Below are positions 18,461-27,153 of a stretch of DNA of 64,000 nt, one piece after another. Origin of the DNA: Bradyrhizobium genosp. L (lineage in GTDB: Bacteria > Pseudomonadota > Alphaproteobacteria > Rhizobiales > Xanthobacteraceae); NCBI RefSeq assembly GCF_015624485.1, contig NZ_CP061378.1, positions 3,534,001 to 3,598,000 on the forward strand. Reading direction: 5' to 3'. A program made the translations under genes and the position numbers. The notes below the pieces were generated by a model, which saw nothing but the letters and a program-made list of their open reading frames with translations, searched no databases and was not told where the DNA came from. Numbering within the stretch: the first letter of the stretch is position 1; each line of letters starts with the position of its first letter.

Positions 18461-20155
18461 ATGGCTGCGACGTCGGCCGTGCCGCCGATCGATTTCATGG
18501 CATATCTCGCCGGCAAGGGCGCGTTGCGCGACGGCAAGGACGACGGTGCCGGTCGTGGTCGCAACGCGGACGGATCGGCCGGCAGCGTCGATTGGAGCGC
18601 GGTCACGAAGCTCACGCCGTCCGCGCTGGCTGACGAACTGGCCAGTTTCTACCGGTGCGACCGGGTCCGCCGCGACGATCTGGTGGATGGACGCTTCGCT
18701 GGCAGCGAGATGTCGACGCGGTTCCTCAAGGAAGAGCGGCTGTTTCCCTACGAGAGCACGGCTGGAGCGTTGCATCTTGCCGTGGCCGCGCCGGTGGACC
18801 GTGAAACGTTGCGGGCGGTCGAGCTCGTGCTGCGCCGATCGATCGCACTCGCGGTGGCGACCGTCGATGATCTGGAGGCCGCACTTTCGCTGCGGCTGGA
18901 GCCCGATCGGCAGACCGACGCCGCGCCTGAAGCCGGCACCGGGGCGGGGGAGGACAACCTCGACAATCTGCGCGATCTCGCGCGCGGTGCGCCGGTGGTG
19001 CGGGCGCTCGACGATCTCCTGCGCCTGGCGGTGGAGCAGCGCGCGACCGATCTGCATATCGAGCCGGCCGGCAATGTGTTGCAGGTTCGGCTGCGCGTCG
19101 ACGGCATGCTCAAGCACGTGCCGGCCCCGGCGATGAGCATGGCCAAGGGAATTCTCTCGCGCCTCAAGATCATGGCCGGTCTCAACATCACCGAGCGCCG
19201 TTTGGCGCAGGACGGGCGCGCGCACATCGTGGTCGGCGGCAACGAGATCGATCTCCGCGTCGCGACGATGCCGACGATGTACGGTGAATGCGCCGTCATC
19301 AGGCTGTTGCGCAAAGGCGCCGGCCTGGTGTCGCTCGACCAGATCGGCCTCAGCGCACGCGACGAGGCGATCCTGCGCAAGGCGTTGCAGGCCCCCTATG
19401 GAATGGTCATCGTCACCGGGCCGACCGGGTCGGGCAAGACGACGACGCTCGCGGCGTCGCTTGCGGTGATCAACGAGCCCACCCGCAAGATCCTGACCAT
19501 CGAGGACCCCGTCGAGTATCAGATTCCGGGCATCACCCAGGCCCAGGTGCATCCGGGCATCGGACTGACGTTCGCATCCGCCCTGCGTTCGTTCATGCGG
19601 CTCGATCCCGACGTCATCATGGTGGGCGAAATGCGGGACTCCGAGACCGCCCATATCGGCGTTCATGCGGCGCTGACCGGCCATCTGGTGCTGACGACGC
19701 TGCACACCAACACCGCCGCCGGCGCCATCACGCGCATGATCGACATGGGGATCGAGAGCTTCCTGCTGGCGTCGTGCGCGCGGGTGATCGTGGCGCAGCG
19801 GCTGGTGCGGATTCTGTGCGACCACTGCAAGGAAAGCTACCGCTTGTCGGCTGCCGATATCGCGGCCGACGACCGCTACACTGCGCTCGGCATCGAGGCG
19901 GGGGAGGTGGTCTGCCGGCCCAAGGGGTGTGACTGGTGCAACGTCACCGGCTTCCGCGGCCGCAAGGGCGTGTTCGAGATCATGGAGATCGGCCCGGCGC
20001 TGCGACGCTCGATCGGCCCGAAGACCGATGCCTCGGAGCTCGAGGCCGCGGCCCGACGCGAGGGCATGATCTCGATGACCGAGGACGGTGTCACGAAACT
20101 GCGCGCCGGGCAGACCACGCTCGACGAAATCTTCCGCCTGACCATGAGCCTGTAG
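18461..20155 (+). CDS. gspE: Type II secretion ATPase GspE
   Basis: This 564-residue cytoplasmic ATPase powers pseudopilus assembly. The N-terminal T2SSE-N domain is followed by the ATPase core. Walker A GPTGSGKTT is at about 320-328 and Walker B/Asp box MVGEMRDSET near 387. A zinc-binding cysteine tetrad is formed by CDHC near 453 and CRPKGCDWC near 486. The first 70 residues are low-complexity (Gly/Asp/Arg). The start is uncertain: ATG 18461 has GGGAAAG upstream, and ATG 18440 is an in-frame alternative. It begins the gspE-F-H-I-J-K-L-M operon. Family relatives include PilB, but the downstream GspF and minor pseudopilins fix the type II assignment. Confidence 0.93.
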   Translation: MAATSAVPPIDFMAYLAGKGALRDGKDDGAGRGRNADGSAGSVDWSAVTKLTPSALADELASFYRCDRVRRDDLVDGRFAGSEMSTRFLKEERLFPYESTAGALHLAVAAPVDRETLRAVELVLRRSIALAVATVDDLEAALSLRLEPDRQTDAAPEAGTGAGEDNLDNLRDLARGAPVVRALDDLLRLAVEQRATDLHIEPAGNVLQVRLRVDGMLKHVPAPAMSMAKGILSRLKIMAGLNITERRLAQDGRAHIVVGGNEIDLRVATMPTMYGECAVIRLLRKGAGLVSLDQIGLSARDEAILRKALQAPYGMVIVTGPTGSGKTTTLAASLAVINEPTRKILTIEDPVEYQIPGITQAQVHPGIGLTFASALRSFMRLDPDVIMVGEMRDSETAHIGVHAALTGHLVLTTLHTNTAAGAITRMIDMGIESFLLASCARVIVAQRLVRILCDHCKESYRLSAADIAADDRYTALGIEAGEVVCRPKGCDWCNVTGFRGRKGVFEIMEIGPALRRSIGPKTDASELEAAARREGMISMTEDGVTKLRAGQTTLDEIFRLTMSL

Positions 20156-20162
20156 GGCGATC

Positions 20163-21368
20163 ATGCCGCATTATCGCTATCGCGCGTTGACCAAGGCCGG
20201 AGAGGTCATTCTCGGCGACGTCGAGGCGCCCTCGCGCGAGGAGGTGCTGCGGCGGATCGAGTATCTCGGCCATCTGCCGGTCGAAGCCGAGATCGCGGGC
20301 CGCAAGGCGCTCAGTGCCGGCGTCTCGAGCGGGGGAGCTCCCCGGCAGCGCGAGCTGACGACCTTTCTTCGCCTGCTGGCGCTATTGCTGCGCTCCGGAT
20401 TGACGCTGGAGGCGGCGCTGCAGACCTTGGAGGAGGACACCAACAAGGCGGTCGCTCGCTTTGCCGGCGGATTGCGCTCGGCGGTTTCGGGCGGCGACGG
20501 CTTTGCCGAGGCGCTGGAGCGATACAATCAGATCATCGAGCCGATCTACATCGCGATGGTGCGTGCCGGTGAGGCGTCAGGCAAGCTGGAAGTGGTGTTG
20601 CGGGCAATCGTCGAGGACCGGACGCGGCGCGAGCAGCTCTCGCAGCGGATCTCGGGCGCGATCCGCTATCCCATGTTCCTGGTCGGATCGGCCCTGGTCA
20701 TCCTGTTCTTCTTCCTGCTCTATGTGGTGCCGCAGTTTGAATCGGTGTTCTCCGAGCTGCGCGGAAAACTCAATTCCGGCGCCGCATTCGCGCTCACGAT
20801 GTCGACCTGGCTGCGCGCCCATCTCAACACCTTCCTCGGCAGCTGCGGCGCGGCGCTGTTGCTGGGTTGGTTGATCCTGCGCCAGCCGGCCGCGCGGGCG
20901 TCGCTGATGGCCGTGCTCGGCGCCATCCCCGGCGTGTCCGGGCCGATGCACGACCGCCGGACGGCCCGGTTCATCGGCACGCTCGGGCTTCTGGTCGAGA
21001 ACGGCGTCGCATTGCCAGCCGCGCTGAAGATCCTGCGCGACATCATGACCGAGCCCCGCTATGCGGCGGCGGTCGAACAGGTGCACGAGCAGGTGCGGAA
21101 TGGGCGCCGTTTCATCGAGGCGCTCGCCGAGAGCGACCTGGTGCCGCCGCTCGCGGTGCGCATGCTGCGCGTCGGCGACGAGACCGGCGATTTGTCGGCG
21201 ATCGCGCATCACGCCGCGGAGCTTTATGAGCAACGGCTCGCCATCGGCCTCGACCGGCTGATGGGCGCGATCGGGCCGATCACCATCATCGCGGTCAGCA
21301 TCGGCATCGGGACGCTGATCGTGTCGATCATGAGCGCGCTGCTCAGCATCACCGAGCTTGCGATGTAG
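20163..21368 (+). CDS. gspF: Type II secretion inner-membrane platform protein GspF
   Basis: This 401-residue polytopic protein forms the inner-membrane platform that couples the GspE ATPase to pseudopilin assembly. It has two repeated T2SSF cytoplasmic domains (RELTTFLRLLALLLRSGLTL near 60, and the matching TARFIGTLGLLVENGVALP near 270). Three hydrophobic segments include FLVGSALVILFFFLLYVV near 175 and a C-terminal TIIAVSIGIGTLIVSIMSA. It has the family's normal length. It starts 7 bases after gspE, so co-transcription and translational coupling are likely. Confidence 0.95.
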   Translation: MPHYRYRALTKAGEVILGDVEAPSREEVLRRIEYLGHLPVEAEIAGRKALSAGVSSGGAPRQRELTTFLRLLALLLRSGLTLEAALQTLEEDTNKAVARFAGGLRSAVSGGDGFAEALERYNQIIEPIYIAMVRAGEASGKLEVVLRAIVEDRTRREQLSQRISGAIRYPMFLVGSALVILFFFLLYVVPQFESVFSELRGKLNSGAAFALTMSTWLRAHLNTFLGSCGAALLLGWLILRQPAARASLMAVLGAIPGVSGPMHDRRTARFIGTLGLLVENGVALPAALKILRDIMTEPRYAAAVEQVHEQVRNGRRFIEALAESDLVPPLAVRMLRVGDETGDLSAIAHHAAELYEQRLAIGLDRLMGAIGPITIIAVSIGIGTLIVSIMSALLSITELAM

Positions 21369-21376
21369 GTGGGCCG

Positions 21377-21826
21377 ATGACGCGAGCGAACGGCAGAGGT
21401 TGGTGCGCAGGGTTCACCCTGATCGAGATGATGGCGGTGATGCTGATCATCTCGATGCTGGCGTCGCTGGTGCTGGCCATGATTCCGGGCACCGGGCGCG
21501 GTCAGCTGAAGGCATTGACGCTGGAGAGCGCCGCGCTGCTGCGGCGCGAACGGCTCGCCGCGATCCTCTCCGGCGAAAGCCGCCGGGTGTCGCTCGACGG
21601 CAGTGCGCGGACGCTGGTCGGGCGCAGCGGGGTGATCGCCATTCCGCGCGACGTCGTGCTCGACGTGGTCGGGGTGGACGAAGTGTGGTCGGGACGCCAG
21701 GCGGTCGTCCGGTTCGAACCGGATGGCGCCTCCAGCGGCGCGGTGTTGAAGTTCTCGTGGGAGAATGTGCGCTATGAGGTCGACGTCAACTGGTATAACG
21801 GCCGCGTTGCGGTCGACCTGCCGTGA
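21377..21826 (+). CDS. gspH: Type II secretion minor pseudopilin GspH
   Basis: This 149-residue pseudopilin carries the prepilin cleavage motif AGFTLIEMMAV, with cleavage expected after Gly at about residue 13, followed by one hydrophobic helix. The remainder (LESAALLRRERLAAILSGESRRVSLDG and a C-terminal WYNGRVAVDLP) resembles GspH rather than the major pseudopilin GspG, which would carry a conserved calcium-binding C-terminus and a longer helical spacer. It begins 8 bases after gspF and overlaps the next gene. The GspH/GspG choice is by eye, with moderate certainty. Confidence 0.8.
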   Translation: MTRANGRGWCAGFTLIEMMAVMLIISMLASLVLAMIPGTGRGQLKALTLESAALLRRERLAAILSGESRRVSLDGSARTLVGRSGVIAIPRDVVLDVVGVDEVWSGRQAVVRFEPDGASSGAVLKFSWENVRYEVDVNWYNGRVAVDLP

Positions 21827-22280
21827 GCCGCGCGCGACGCGCGCCGGGTTCACCCTGATCGAGGCGCTGGTGGCGTTGGCGCTGCTGCTGGCGTTCGTGT
21901 CCGTGCTCGGTCCGCATCTGTTTTACGCGCGCCGCATCGCGGACAATATCGATGGTCGCGTCGCGGCCCAGACCTTGCTGCGCACGTTGCTCGATGCGCC
22001 GGTCGACCGGTCGCTCGTCGGAGACGGATCGCGTGACGGCGAGACCGGCGGCCTGCGCTGGTCGATCACGGCCGAGCCGATGTTCATCGATGCCATGGTG
22101 CCGCCGCCGCAACGCGACGTGCCGGCGGCGGCTGCGGCGGCTGCGGCGGACAAGAAGGCCGAGCCGAACGCCAAGCCTGAGAACTGGATCGCCTTCCATC
22201 TGGTCGCGACGGTGTCATGGGCGCCCGGACAGACGATCAGCGCCGATACGCTGCGGCTCGGATCGGGAGCCGAGCAATGA
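21774..22280 (+). CDS. gspI: Type II secretion minor pseudopilin GspI
   Basis: This pseudopilin has the motif AGFTLIEALVALALLLAFVSV. The start is not obvious: the GTG at the gspH stop is out of frame, so translation must begin inside gspH. I chose ATG 21774, which has GGGAG 10 bases upstream and gives a 168-residue protein with an unusually long basic leader of about 25 residues. ATG 21765 and TTG 21807 are alternatives. An alanine-rich run (AAAAAAAADKK) occurs about 120 residues in. It overlaps gspH by 53 bases and gspJ by 4. Confidence 0.8.
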   Translation: MRSTSTGITAALRSTCREPRATRAGFTLIEALVALALLLAFVSVLGPHLFYARRIADNIDGRVAAQTLLRTLLDAPVDRSLVGDGSRDGETGGLRWSITAEPMFIDAMVPPPQRDVPAAAAAAAADKKAEPNAKPENWIAFHLVATVSWAPGQTISADTLRLGSGAEQ

Positions 22281-23056
22281 CCGCACGCTTTCGCTTCGGG
22301 CTGCGTGCGGCGCCCGGTTTCACCTTGATCGAGGTGCTTGCCGCGGTCGCCATCGGCTCCGCCGTGATTGCCGCGACCGCGGCGCTGATCAACAATGTTG
22401 CGCTGAATTTCGATCGCAGGACCGGGCTTGCGGGACGGACGGACCAGTTGCTGCTCGCTGTCGACCGCCTCGCGGCGGACCTTGGATCGGCGCGTCAGGT
22501 GCAGCAGTCCAGCGCCGGCAGCGATGCGACGGCAGCCTTCAACGGCGATGCCACCGAGGTGAAGTTCATCACCGGCAGCGGCGCAACCGGTGGGAGCCTG
22601 GGCGAGGAGGTGGTCAGCCTGCAGGTCGAGGAGACCGACGGTGTCAACTGCCTGGTCCGGCGCCGCGCGAAATGGCGCGGGCAACGCACGCCGTTTGCGA
22701 GCGTCGCGCTGCAGGACCCGGTCCGCCTGATCGAAGGGCAGGTCGATATCGGCTTTGCATTTGCAAGCCCGGGTCCAGACGGGACGATGGCGTGGAGCGA
22801 GACGTGGAGCGGGAAGCCGTCCCTGCCGCGGCTGGTGCGACTGACGATCCGGGATCGCGCGAGCGGGGCTGATCTCCTGCCCGGCCTTCAGTTCGCCGTG
22901 CGCGCCGACGCACCGATCGCCTGCGCGCAGCCGGGCGCCAATGCCAAATGCGTCACCGGAGGCAAGTCCGACCCGTCGCCGCAGACCGCAGCGGCAAAGG
23001 ACGCACCGGCAAAGGATGCGGCGGCAACGGACACGGCTGAAGGAGCACGCCAATGA
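22277..23056 (+). CDS. gspJ: Type II secretion minor pseudopilin GspJ
   Basis: This 259-residue pseudopilin has the leader MTARFRFGLRAAPG followed by FTLIEVLAAVAIGSAVIAATAAL. The body contains the GspJ-type block LLLAVDRLAADLGSARQV. The ATG at 22277 overlaps the gspI stop as ATGA, favouring it over an upstream in-frame ATG at 22217. The C-terminus is extended by an Ala/Lys/Asp repeat tail (units like AKDAPAKDAAA) not expected in the family. In other systems GspJ forms the pseudopilus tip with GspI and GspK. Confidence 0.88.
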   Translation: MTARFRFGLRAAPGFTLIEVLAAVAIGSAVIAATAALINNVALNFDRRTGLAGRTDQLLLAVDRLAADLGSARQVQQSSAGSDATAAFNGDATEVKFITGSGATGGSLGEEVVSLQVEETDGVNCLVRRRAKWRGQRTPFASVALQDPVRLIEGQVDIGFAFASPGPDGTMAWSETWSGKPSLPRLVRLTIRDRASGADLLPGLQFAVRADAPIACAQPGANAKCVTGGKSDPSPQTAAAKDAPAKDAAATDTAEGARQ

Positions 23057-24015
23057 GCAGCCGACGTACGCAACGTGGAATGGTTCTGCTCGCCGTGCTG
23101 TGGGCGATTGCGCTGTGCTCCGCGCTCGCCATGGCGACGTCGACGACGTTTCGCAGCCTCGCGGGGATCGTGCGGATCGATCGCGACCGGGTGCAGGCCG
23201 ATGGGCTGACGACTGCGGGGATCGAGGCCGCCGCCGGCATTGTCGCGTCGCTGCATGACGCGCCGCTGACCGAGCGTGGCACCACCCTGACATTTCCGAC
23301 CGGCTCGGTCCGTATCACCGTGAGCGACGAGGGCGGCCGCATCGACATCGGCCGGGCGCCGGTCGAGCTGTTGGCGTCACTGCTGCGCGATGTCGGTGCT
23401 GATGACGACGGTGCCGGCACGATGGCGCAGCGGATCGTCGCGCTCCGCGAAAAGGAAGGGCAGCCGCGGCCCGGTGATGCGCAGCAGAAGCCGAACGATG
23501 CGCAAGCGCAGCCGAACGATGCGGCGAAGTCGCAGGCCTCGGCGGACAAGCCTGACCAGCAGGCCGCGCCGGCGGCGTCGCCGTTCACCGACATCGCGCA
23601 GCTTGCGAGCGTTCCCGGCATGCAGCCGGAATGGATGGCCGCGATGGCGCCGATGATCACGGTGTTCGGCAGCGAGACCGTCAATCCGCTCACCGCGCCG
23701 GTTGCGGTGCTGCGGGCGTTGCCGTCCTTCGATGCCGCGCGGCTCGACAGCTTCCTCGAGATGCGCAGCGCGCGGCTGGCCGATCCCGAACGTCTCGGCT
23801 TCGTCCTTGGCGCGGCGCAGAAATATCTGAAGGTTCAAGCGCGACATGTCGTTGCAGTCGACCTCGTCGCCAGCACCACCGATGGCTACACCGCCGCCGC
23901 CAAGGCCTTCATCGTGCTGCTGCCCGAGGACAAGCAGCCGTATCGGGTCGTGGCCTGGACCCCGGTCTCGCCATTCGTCAGGGCAGGCGCCATGGCCTCG
24001 CTGGAGGCGCGCTAG
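23053..24015 (+). CDS. gspK: Type II secretion minor pseudopilin GspK
   Basis: This 320-residue tip pseudopilin has the leader MSSRRTQRG followed by MVLLAVLWAIALCSALA; like other GspK it lacks the Glu at +5 found in the other pseudopilins. The N-terminal body (GSVRITVSDEGGRIDIGRAP) and the ELLASLLRDVG segment match GspK. A hydrophilic insertion at about residues 137-175, rich in Gln/Pro/Asn/Asp/Ala with repeats of PNDAQ/PNDAA, interrupts the domain. It overlaps gspJ by 4 bases (ATGA). Confidence 0.9.
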   Translation: MSSRRTQRGMVLLAVLWAIALCSALAMATSTTFRSLAGIVRIDRDRVQADGLTTAGIEAAAGIVASLHDAPLTERGTTLTFPTGSVRITVSDEGGRIDIGRAPVELLASLLRDVGADDDGAGTMAQRIVALREKEGQPRPGDAQQKPNDAQAQPNDAAKSQASADKPDQQAAPAASPFTDIAQLASVPGMQPEWMAAMAPMITVFGSETVNPLTAPVAVLRALPSFDAARLDSFLEMRSARLADPERLGFVLGAAQKYLKVQARHVVAVDLVASTTDGYTAAAKAFIVLLPEDKQPYRVVAWTPVSPFVRAGAMASLEAR

Positions 24016-25061
24016 TGAATATCGATGTGATCATGCGGCGTTGGATCGAGATCCTGGCTCAGCTGTGGTTGGGTTGGCAGGAGCGGCGCCGCGCCCGGCA
24101 GTGGATGAGGATCCGCAGCGACGGCGACGAATGGATCGTCGAGGACGCCAAGGGGGCGGTCAGGACGACGCCCGGTGCCGGCGCCGCGTTGCCGGATGAG
24201 ATCCTCCGCGCCGCGCAGAAATCCTTCGTCGTTCTGCAGCTTCCCGCCGCCGATATCGTCTCGCGGGCGATGACCGTTCCGGCGCAGGCGCGGGACCTGC
24301 TCTCCGGCATCGTGCGCAATCAGTTCGAGCGGCTGTATCCGTGGCGGGCGAGCCAGGCCGCTTATGGCTTCGATGCCGTGGCCGGCGACGACCCGAACGT
24401 CCTCAATGTGCAGGTCCTTGCCACCTCGCGCGCCACGCTCGACGAGGCGTGCGGCGCGCTCGGCGTGCTGGGCTTGCGGGTCGACCGTGTCGTGGCGTGC
24501 GGCGGCCGCGCGGATGCAGCGCCTGAGATCACGCTGTGGTCCCGCCTTGCGGATGCGACCGACACCAGCCTGTCGCGGACACGCAGGACGATCGGCGGCC
24601 TGATGGCCGCGGCGGTCGGCGTGACCATCGTCGTGAACGTCTGGGCTTTCATGAGCGCGGCGTCCGCGGACAGCGAAAGCGACGAGGTCGGTGCGCGCAT
24701 TGCGGCCCTGCAACGTCAGATCAAGGGCGCCTCCTCGCGCGCGCAGATCGCAGCGCTCCCCCCCGCCGAACGGGCGCAGGCCATGAAGGAAACCTCGCCG
24801 GTCGCGGTGGTCGTGGTCGAGGCACTGTCGCGCGCGCTTCCCGAGACGTCCTACCTGACGGAGCTGAACATGGATGGCCCGACCTTGCGCCTCGTCGGCC
24901 TGGCCGGCGACGCGCCGGCGCTGATCGCGCCGCTCGAACAGTCCGGGCACTTCAAGGATGTGCATTTCTTCGCGCCCACGACGCGCAATGCCGATGGCGG
25001 CCATTTCGTGTTTCACATCGAGGCGCGCGTCGAGCCGCACCTTGCGATCGATGGAGAGTGA
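24015..25061 (+). CDS. gspL: Type II secretion assembly protein GspL
   Basis: This 348-residue bitopic inner-membrane protein links GspE to the periplasmic assembly. The N-terminal part is a cytoplasmic actin-like/PilM-type region, shorter than in classical GspL. One transmembrane helix (LMAAAVGVTIVVNVWAFMSA near residue 200) precedes a periplasmic ferredoxin-like PilN/GspL-C domain (VVVVEALSRALPETSYLTELNMDG). It starts at GTG 24015, overlapping the last base of the gspK stop. Alternative starts further down would remove the cytoplasmic domain. Confidence 0.85.
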   Translation: MNIDVIMRRWIEILAQLWLGWQERRRARQWMRIRSDGDEWIVEDAKGAVRTTPGAGAALPDEILRAAQKSFVVLQLPAADIVSRAMTVPAQARDLLSGIVRNQFERLYPWRASQAAYGFDAVAGDDPNVLNVQVLATSRATLDEACGALGVLGLRVDRVVACGGRADAAPEITLWSRLADATDTSLSRTRRTIGGLMAAAVGVTIVVNVWAFMSAASADSESDEVGARIAALQRQIKGASSRAQIAALPPAERAQAMKETSPVAVVVVEALSRALPETSYLTELNMDGPTLRLVGLAGDAPALIAPLEQSGHFKDVHFFAPTTRNADGGHFVFHIEARVEPHLAIDGE

Positions 25062-25064
25062 CCG

Positions 25065-25643
25065 GTGCTGAAAACGAAGCTCAATTTCATTCTCAAGCTC
25101 GATTTCGACCGCGATCAGGGCCTCGCGGTCGGGGCGTTCTGCGCGCTGCTGCTCGTCTGCGTGATCGCGATCGCGGGCGCGTTGCAGGCGAGGTCCAGTG
25201 CGGTCGCGCACCTCGCCGAGCAGCATGATGAGTTGGCGGCGCTGCAGGCGCGATCGCACCCGGCCGCCAATCGCGGCGCGCAGGCGCAAAACCGCGCCGC
25301 GCCGGCGACCGCCTTCCTGGATGCGCCGACCAGCGGCCTCGCCGCCGCGCAATTCCAGACCTACCTGTCCGACCTCGCCACCGGGCAGCACGCCGTCGTG
25401 GTCTCCTCCGGGGCTCCGGCTGATCGCGACGACAAGAGCGACGCGATCAAGCTGCAGATCTCGCTGAACGCCACGCTGCCGGCGCTGCAAGCCTTGCTCT
25501 ATCGCCTCGAAAGCGGCGCGCCCTACGTCTTCGTCGACGCGTTGTTGATGCAGATGGGGGGATCCGGCGATCGCGCCGCCGCCGATCCGGTCCTGAAAGT
25601 CAATCTCACCGTGCACGCCTTCTGGCGTCGCAAGACCGCATGA
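25065..25643 (+). CDS. gspM: Type II secretion assembly protein GspM
   Basis: This 192-residue protein has one N-terminal transmembrane segment (GAFCALLLVCVIAIAGALQA, about residues 22-42), a short coiled stretch (SAVAHLAEQHDELAALQARSH), and a periplasmic domain like GspM/PilO. GspM is expected to pair with GspL. It starts at GTG 25065, three bases after gspL, and closes the recognisable secretion operon. No gspN follows. Confidence 0.82.
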   Translation: MLKTKLNFILKLDFDRDQGLAVGAFCALLLVCVIAIAGALQARSSAVAHLAEQHDELAALQARSHPAANRGAQAQNRAAPATAFLDAPTSGLAAAQFQTYLSDLATGQHAVVVSSGAPADRDDKSDAIKLQISLNATLPALQALLYRLESGAPYVFVDALLMQMGGSGDRAAADPVLKVNLTVHAFWRRKTA

Positions 25644-25753
25644 GGCACGCCGTGCAGCCGATCACCTCGCGTCCCCGACGGGACAATCACAACGAGCAAC
25701 GCCACAAAACTGCAAGACGCCGATGCTATGCTTTGCCGGCGGCAGAGACTGCG

Positions 25754-26200
25754 ATGAAGCCAAGCAGCGCGTCACCCCACATGCACAGATCCTGTCGAAG
25801 GCTCGTTGCGATCGTGATGGCGGCGATGCTGTCCACGGCAGCGCACGCCGCCGAATTCACCATCGTCAATGCGTCCAACACGCCGCTCGAGCATCTCTAC
25901 GTGTCGCCGTGCGGGGCCGGGCATTGGGGACCGGACCAGTTCGCAGGCGCCTTGCCGCCTTCGCGGTTCTTCACGGTCTCGAGCTTGGTTCCGGGCTGCT
26001 ACGACATTCAATTTGTGGTTGCTCCCTGGAATAATTGTGTCATCGCCGGCGCCTCGCTCCGCCGCAACAGCGTCTGGAAGGTCACGCAGTGGACGGTGTT
26101 CGGCTCGCAGAGCGGCGATTGCTCGCACATCGCAGGCTACGTGCCCGCCGGTCGGCACCCCTGGATCTGGCAACCAAGCTCAGACATGAAGAGAGAGTGA
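25754..26200 (+). CDS. Small secreted Cys-containing protein of unknown function
   Basis: This is a 148-residue exported protein with a basic N-terminus, a hydrophobic stretch [17 protein letters not shown] and probable cleavage after AHA. The mature part has four Cys (in SPCGAG, PGCYDI, NNCVIA and GDCSHIA) and the pattern [15 protein letters not shown]...WGPDQ...GCYDIQF. This is a compact beta-sandwich-like family seen in many alphaproteobacterial secreted proteins without an established role. The frame is open from 25640, overlapping gspM; the ATG at 25754 is chosen because it begins just before a normal signal peptide. Its place directly after gspM makes it a candidate substrate or accessory protein of the secretion system. 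Confidence 0.65.
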   Translation: MKPSSASPHMHRSCRRLVAIVMAAMLSTAAHAAEFTIVNASNTPLEHLYVSPCGAGHWGPDQFAGALPPSRFFTVSSLVPGCYDIQFVVAPWNNCVIAGASLRRNSVWKVTQWTVFGSQSGDCSHIAGYVPAGRHPWIWQPSSDMKRE

Positions 26201-26201
26201 C

Positions 26202-27149
26202 GTGGCAAAAGTGTTGGTGACCGGCGGCGCCGGCTTTCTTGGCTCGCATCTGTGCGAGCGGCTGATGGATCAGGGCCACGACGTGCTGTGCGTGGACAAT
26301 TACTTCACCGGCAGCAGGGCCAATATCGCGCACCTGATCGGCAGCTCCCGGTTCGAGATGATGCGTCACGACGTGACGTTTCCGCTCTATGTCGAGGTCG
26401 ACCAGATCTACAATCTGGCGTGCCCGGCCTCGCCGATCCATTACCAGTTCGATCCGGTGCAGACCACCAAGACCAGCGTGCACGGCGCCATCAACATGCT
26501 CGGGCTCGCCAAGCGCGTGAAGGCGCGGATCCTGCAGGCGTCGACATCGGAAGTGTACGGCGATCCCGAAGTCCATCCGCAGGTCGAATCCTATTGGGGC
26601 CACGTCAATCCGGTCGGACGGCGGTCCTGCTACGACGAAGGCAAGCGCTGCGCCGAGACGCTGTTCTTCGACTATTGGCGCCAGCACGGCCTGAAGATCA
26701 AGGTGGTCAGGATCTTCAACACCTACGGCCCGCGCATGCATCCCAATGACGGCCGCGTGGTGTCGAACTTCATCGTGCAGGCATTGGCGGGGCAGGACAT
26801 CACCATCTACGGCGATGGCCGCCAGACCCGCAGCTTCTGCTATGTCGACGACCTGATCGAGGCCATGATCCGGACCATGAACACGCCGGACGATTTCACC
26901 GGCCCGATCAACATCGGCAATCCCCGCGAATTCACCATCCGCGAGCTCGCCGAGCAGGTGATCGCGCTGACGGGAGCGCGCAGCAGGCTGGTGTTCGAGC
27001 CGTTGCCGTCGGACGATCCGCGGCAGCGCCAGCCGGATATCTCGCTGGCGCGCGCGGTGCTCGGCTGGGAGCCGACCATTCAGCTCGGCGAGGGGCTGGA
27101 GCGGACGATCGACTATTTCCGCGGCCAGTTGCGGGCCGCGGCGGAATAG
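26202..27149 (+). CDS. UDP-glucuronate decarboxylase (UDP-xylose synthase), extended SDR
   Basis: This 315-residue enzyme is predicted to convert UDP-glucuronate to UDP-xylose with bound NAD. It shows the Rossmann motif GGAGFLG (8-14), the UXS-type segment [13 protein letters not shown] (70-82), STSEVYGDP near 114, and the catalytic pair Tyr144 and Lys148 in SCYDEGKR. The length is normal for bacterial UXS. The GTG start at 26202 follows the preceding stop by one base, with GAGAGAG as a ribosome site, so it is probably co-transcribed with the small secreted protein. It could supply a pentose donor to the glycosyltransferases upstream. Confidence 0.9.
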   Translation: MAKVLVTGGAGFLGSHLCERLMDQGHDVLCVDNYFTGSRANIAHLIGSSRFEMMRHDVTFPLYVEVDQIYNLACPASPIHYQFDPVQTTKTSVHGAINMLGLAKRVKARILQASTSEVYGDPEVHPQVESYWGHVNPVGRRSCYDEGKRCAETLFFDYWRQHGLKIKVVRIFNTYGPRMHPNDGRVVSNFIVQALAGQDITIYGDGRQTRSFCYVDDLIEAMIRTMNTPDDFTGPINIGNPREFTIRELAEQVIALTGARSRLVFEPLPSDDPRQRQPDISLARAVLGWEPTIQLGEGLERTIDYFRGQLRAAAE

Positions 27150-27153
27150 CGGA

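Noticed and set aside
18368..20164. Minus-strand 598-residue frame antisense to gspE
   Set aside because: No domain; mirrors GspE codons; same for similar frames opposite gspL, the RND pumps and the histidine kinase.
21377..21826. Major pseudopilin GspG instead of GspH
   Set aside because: The region after the N-terminal helix lacks the GspG pattern and resembles GspH; not absolute, but GspH is the better fit.
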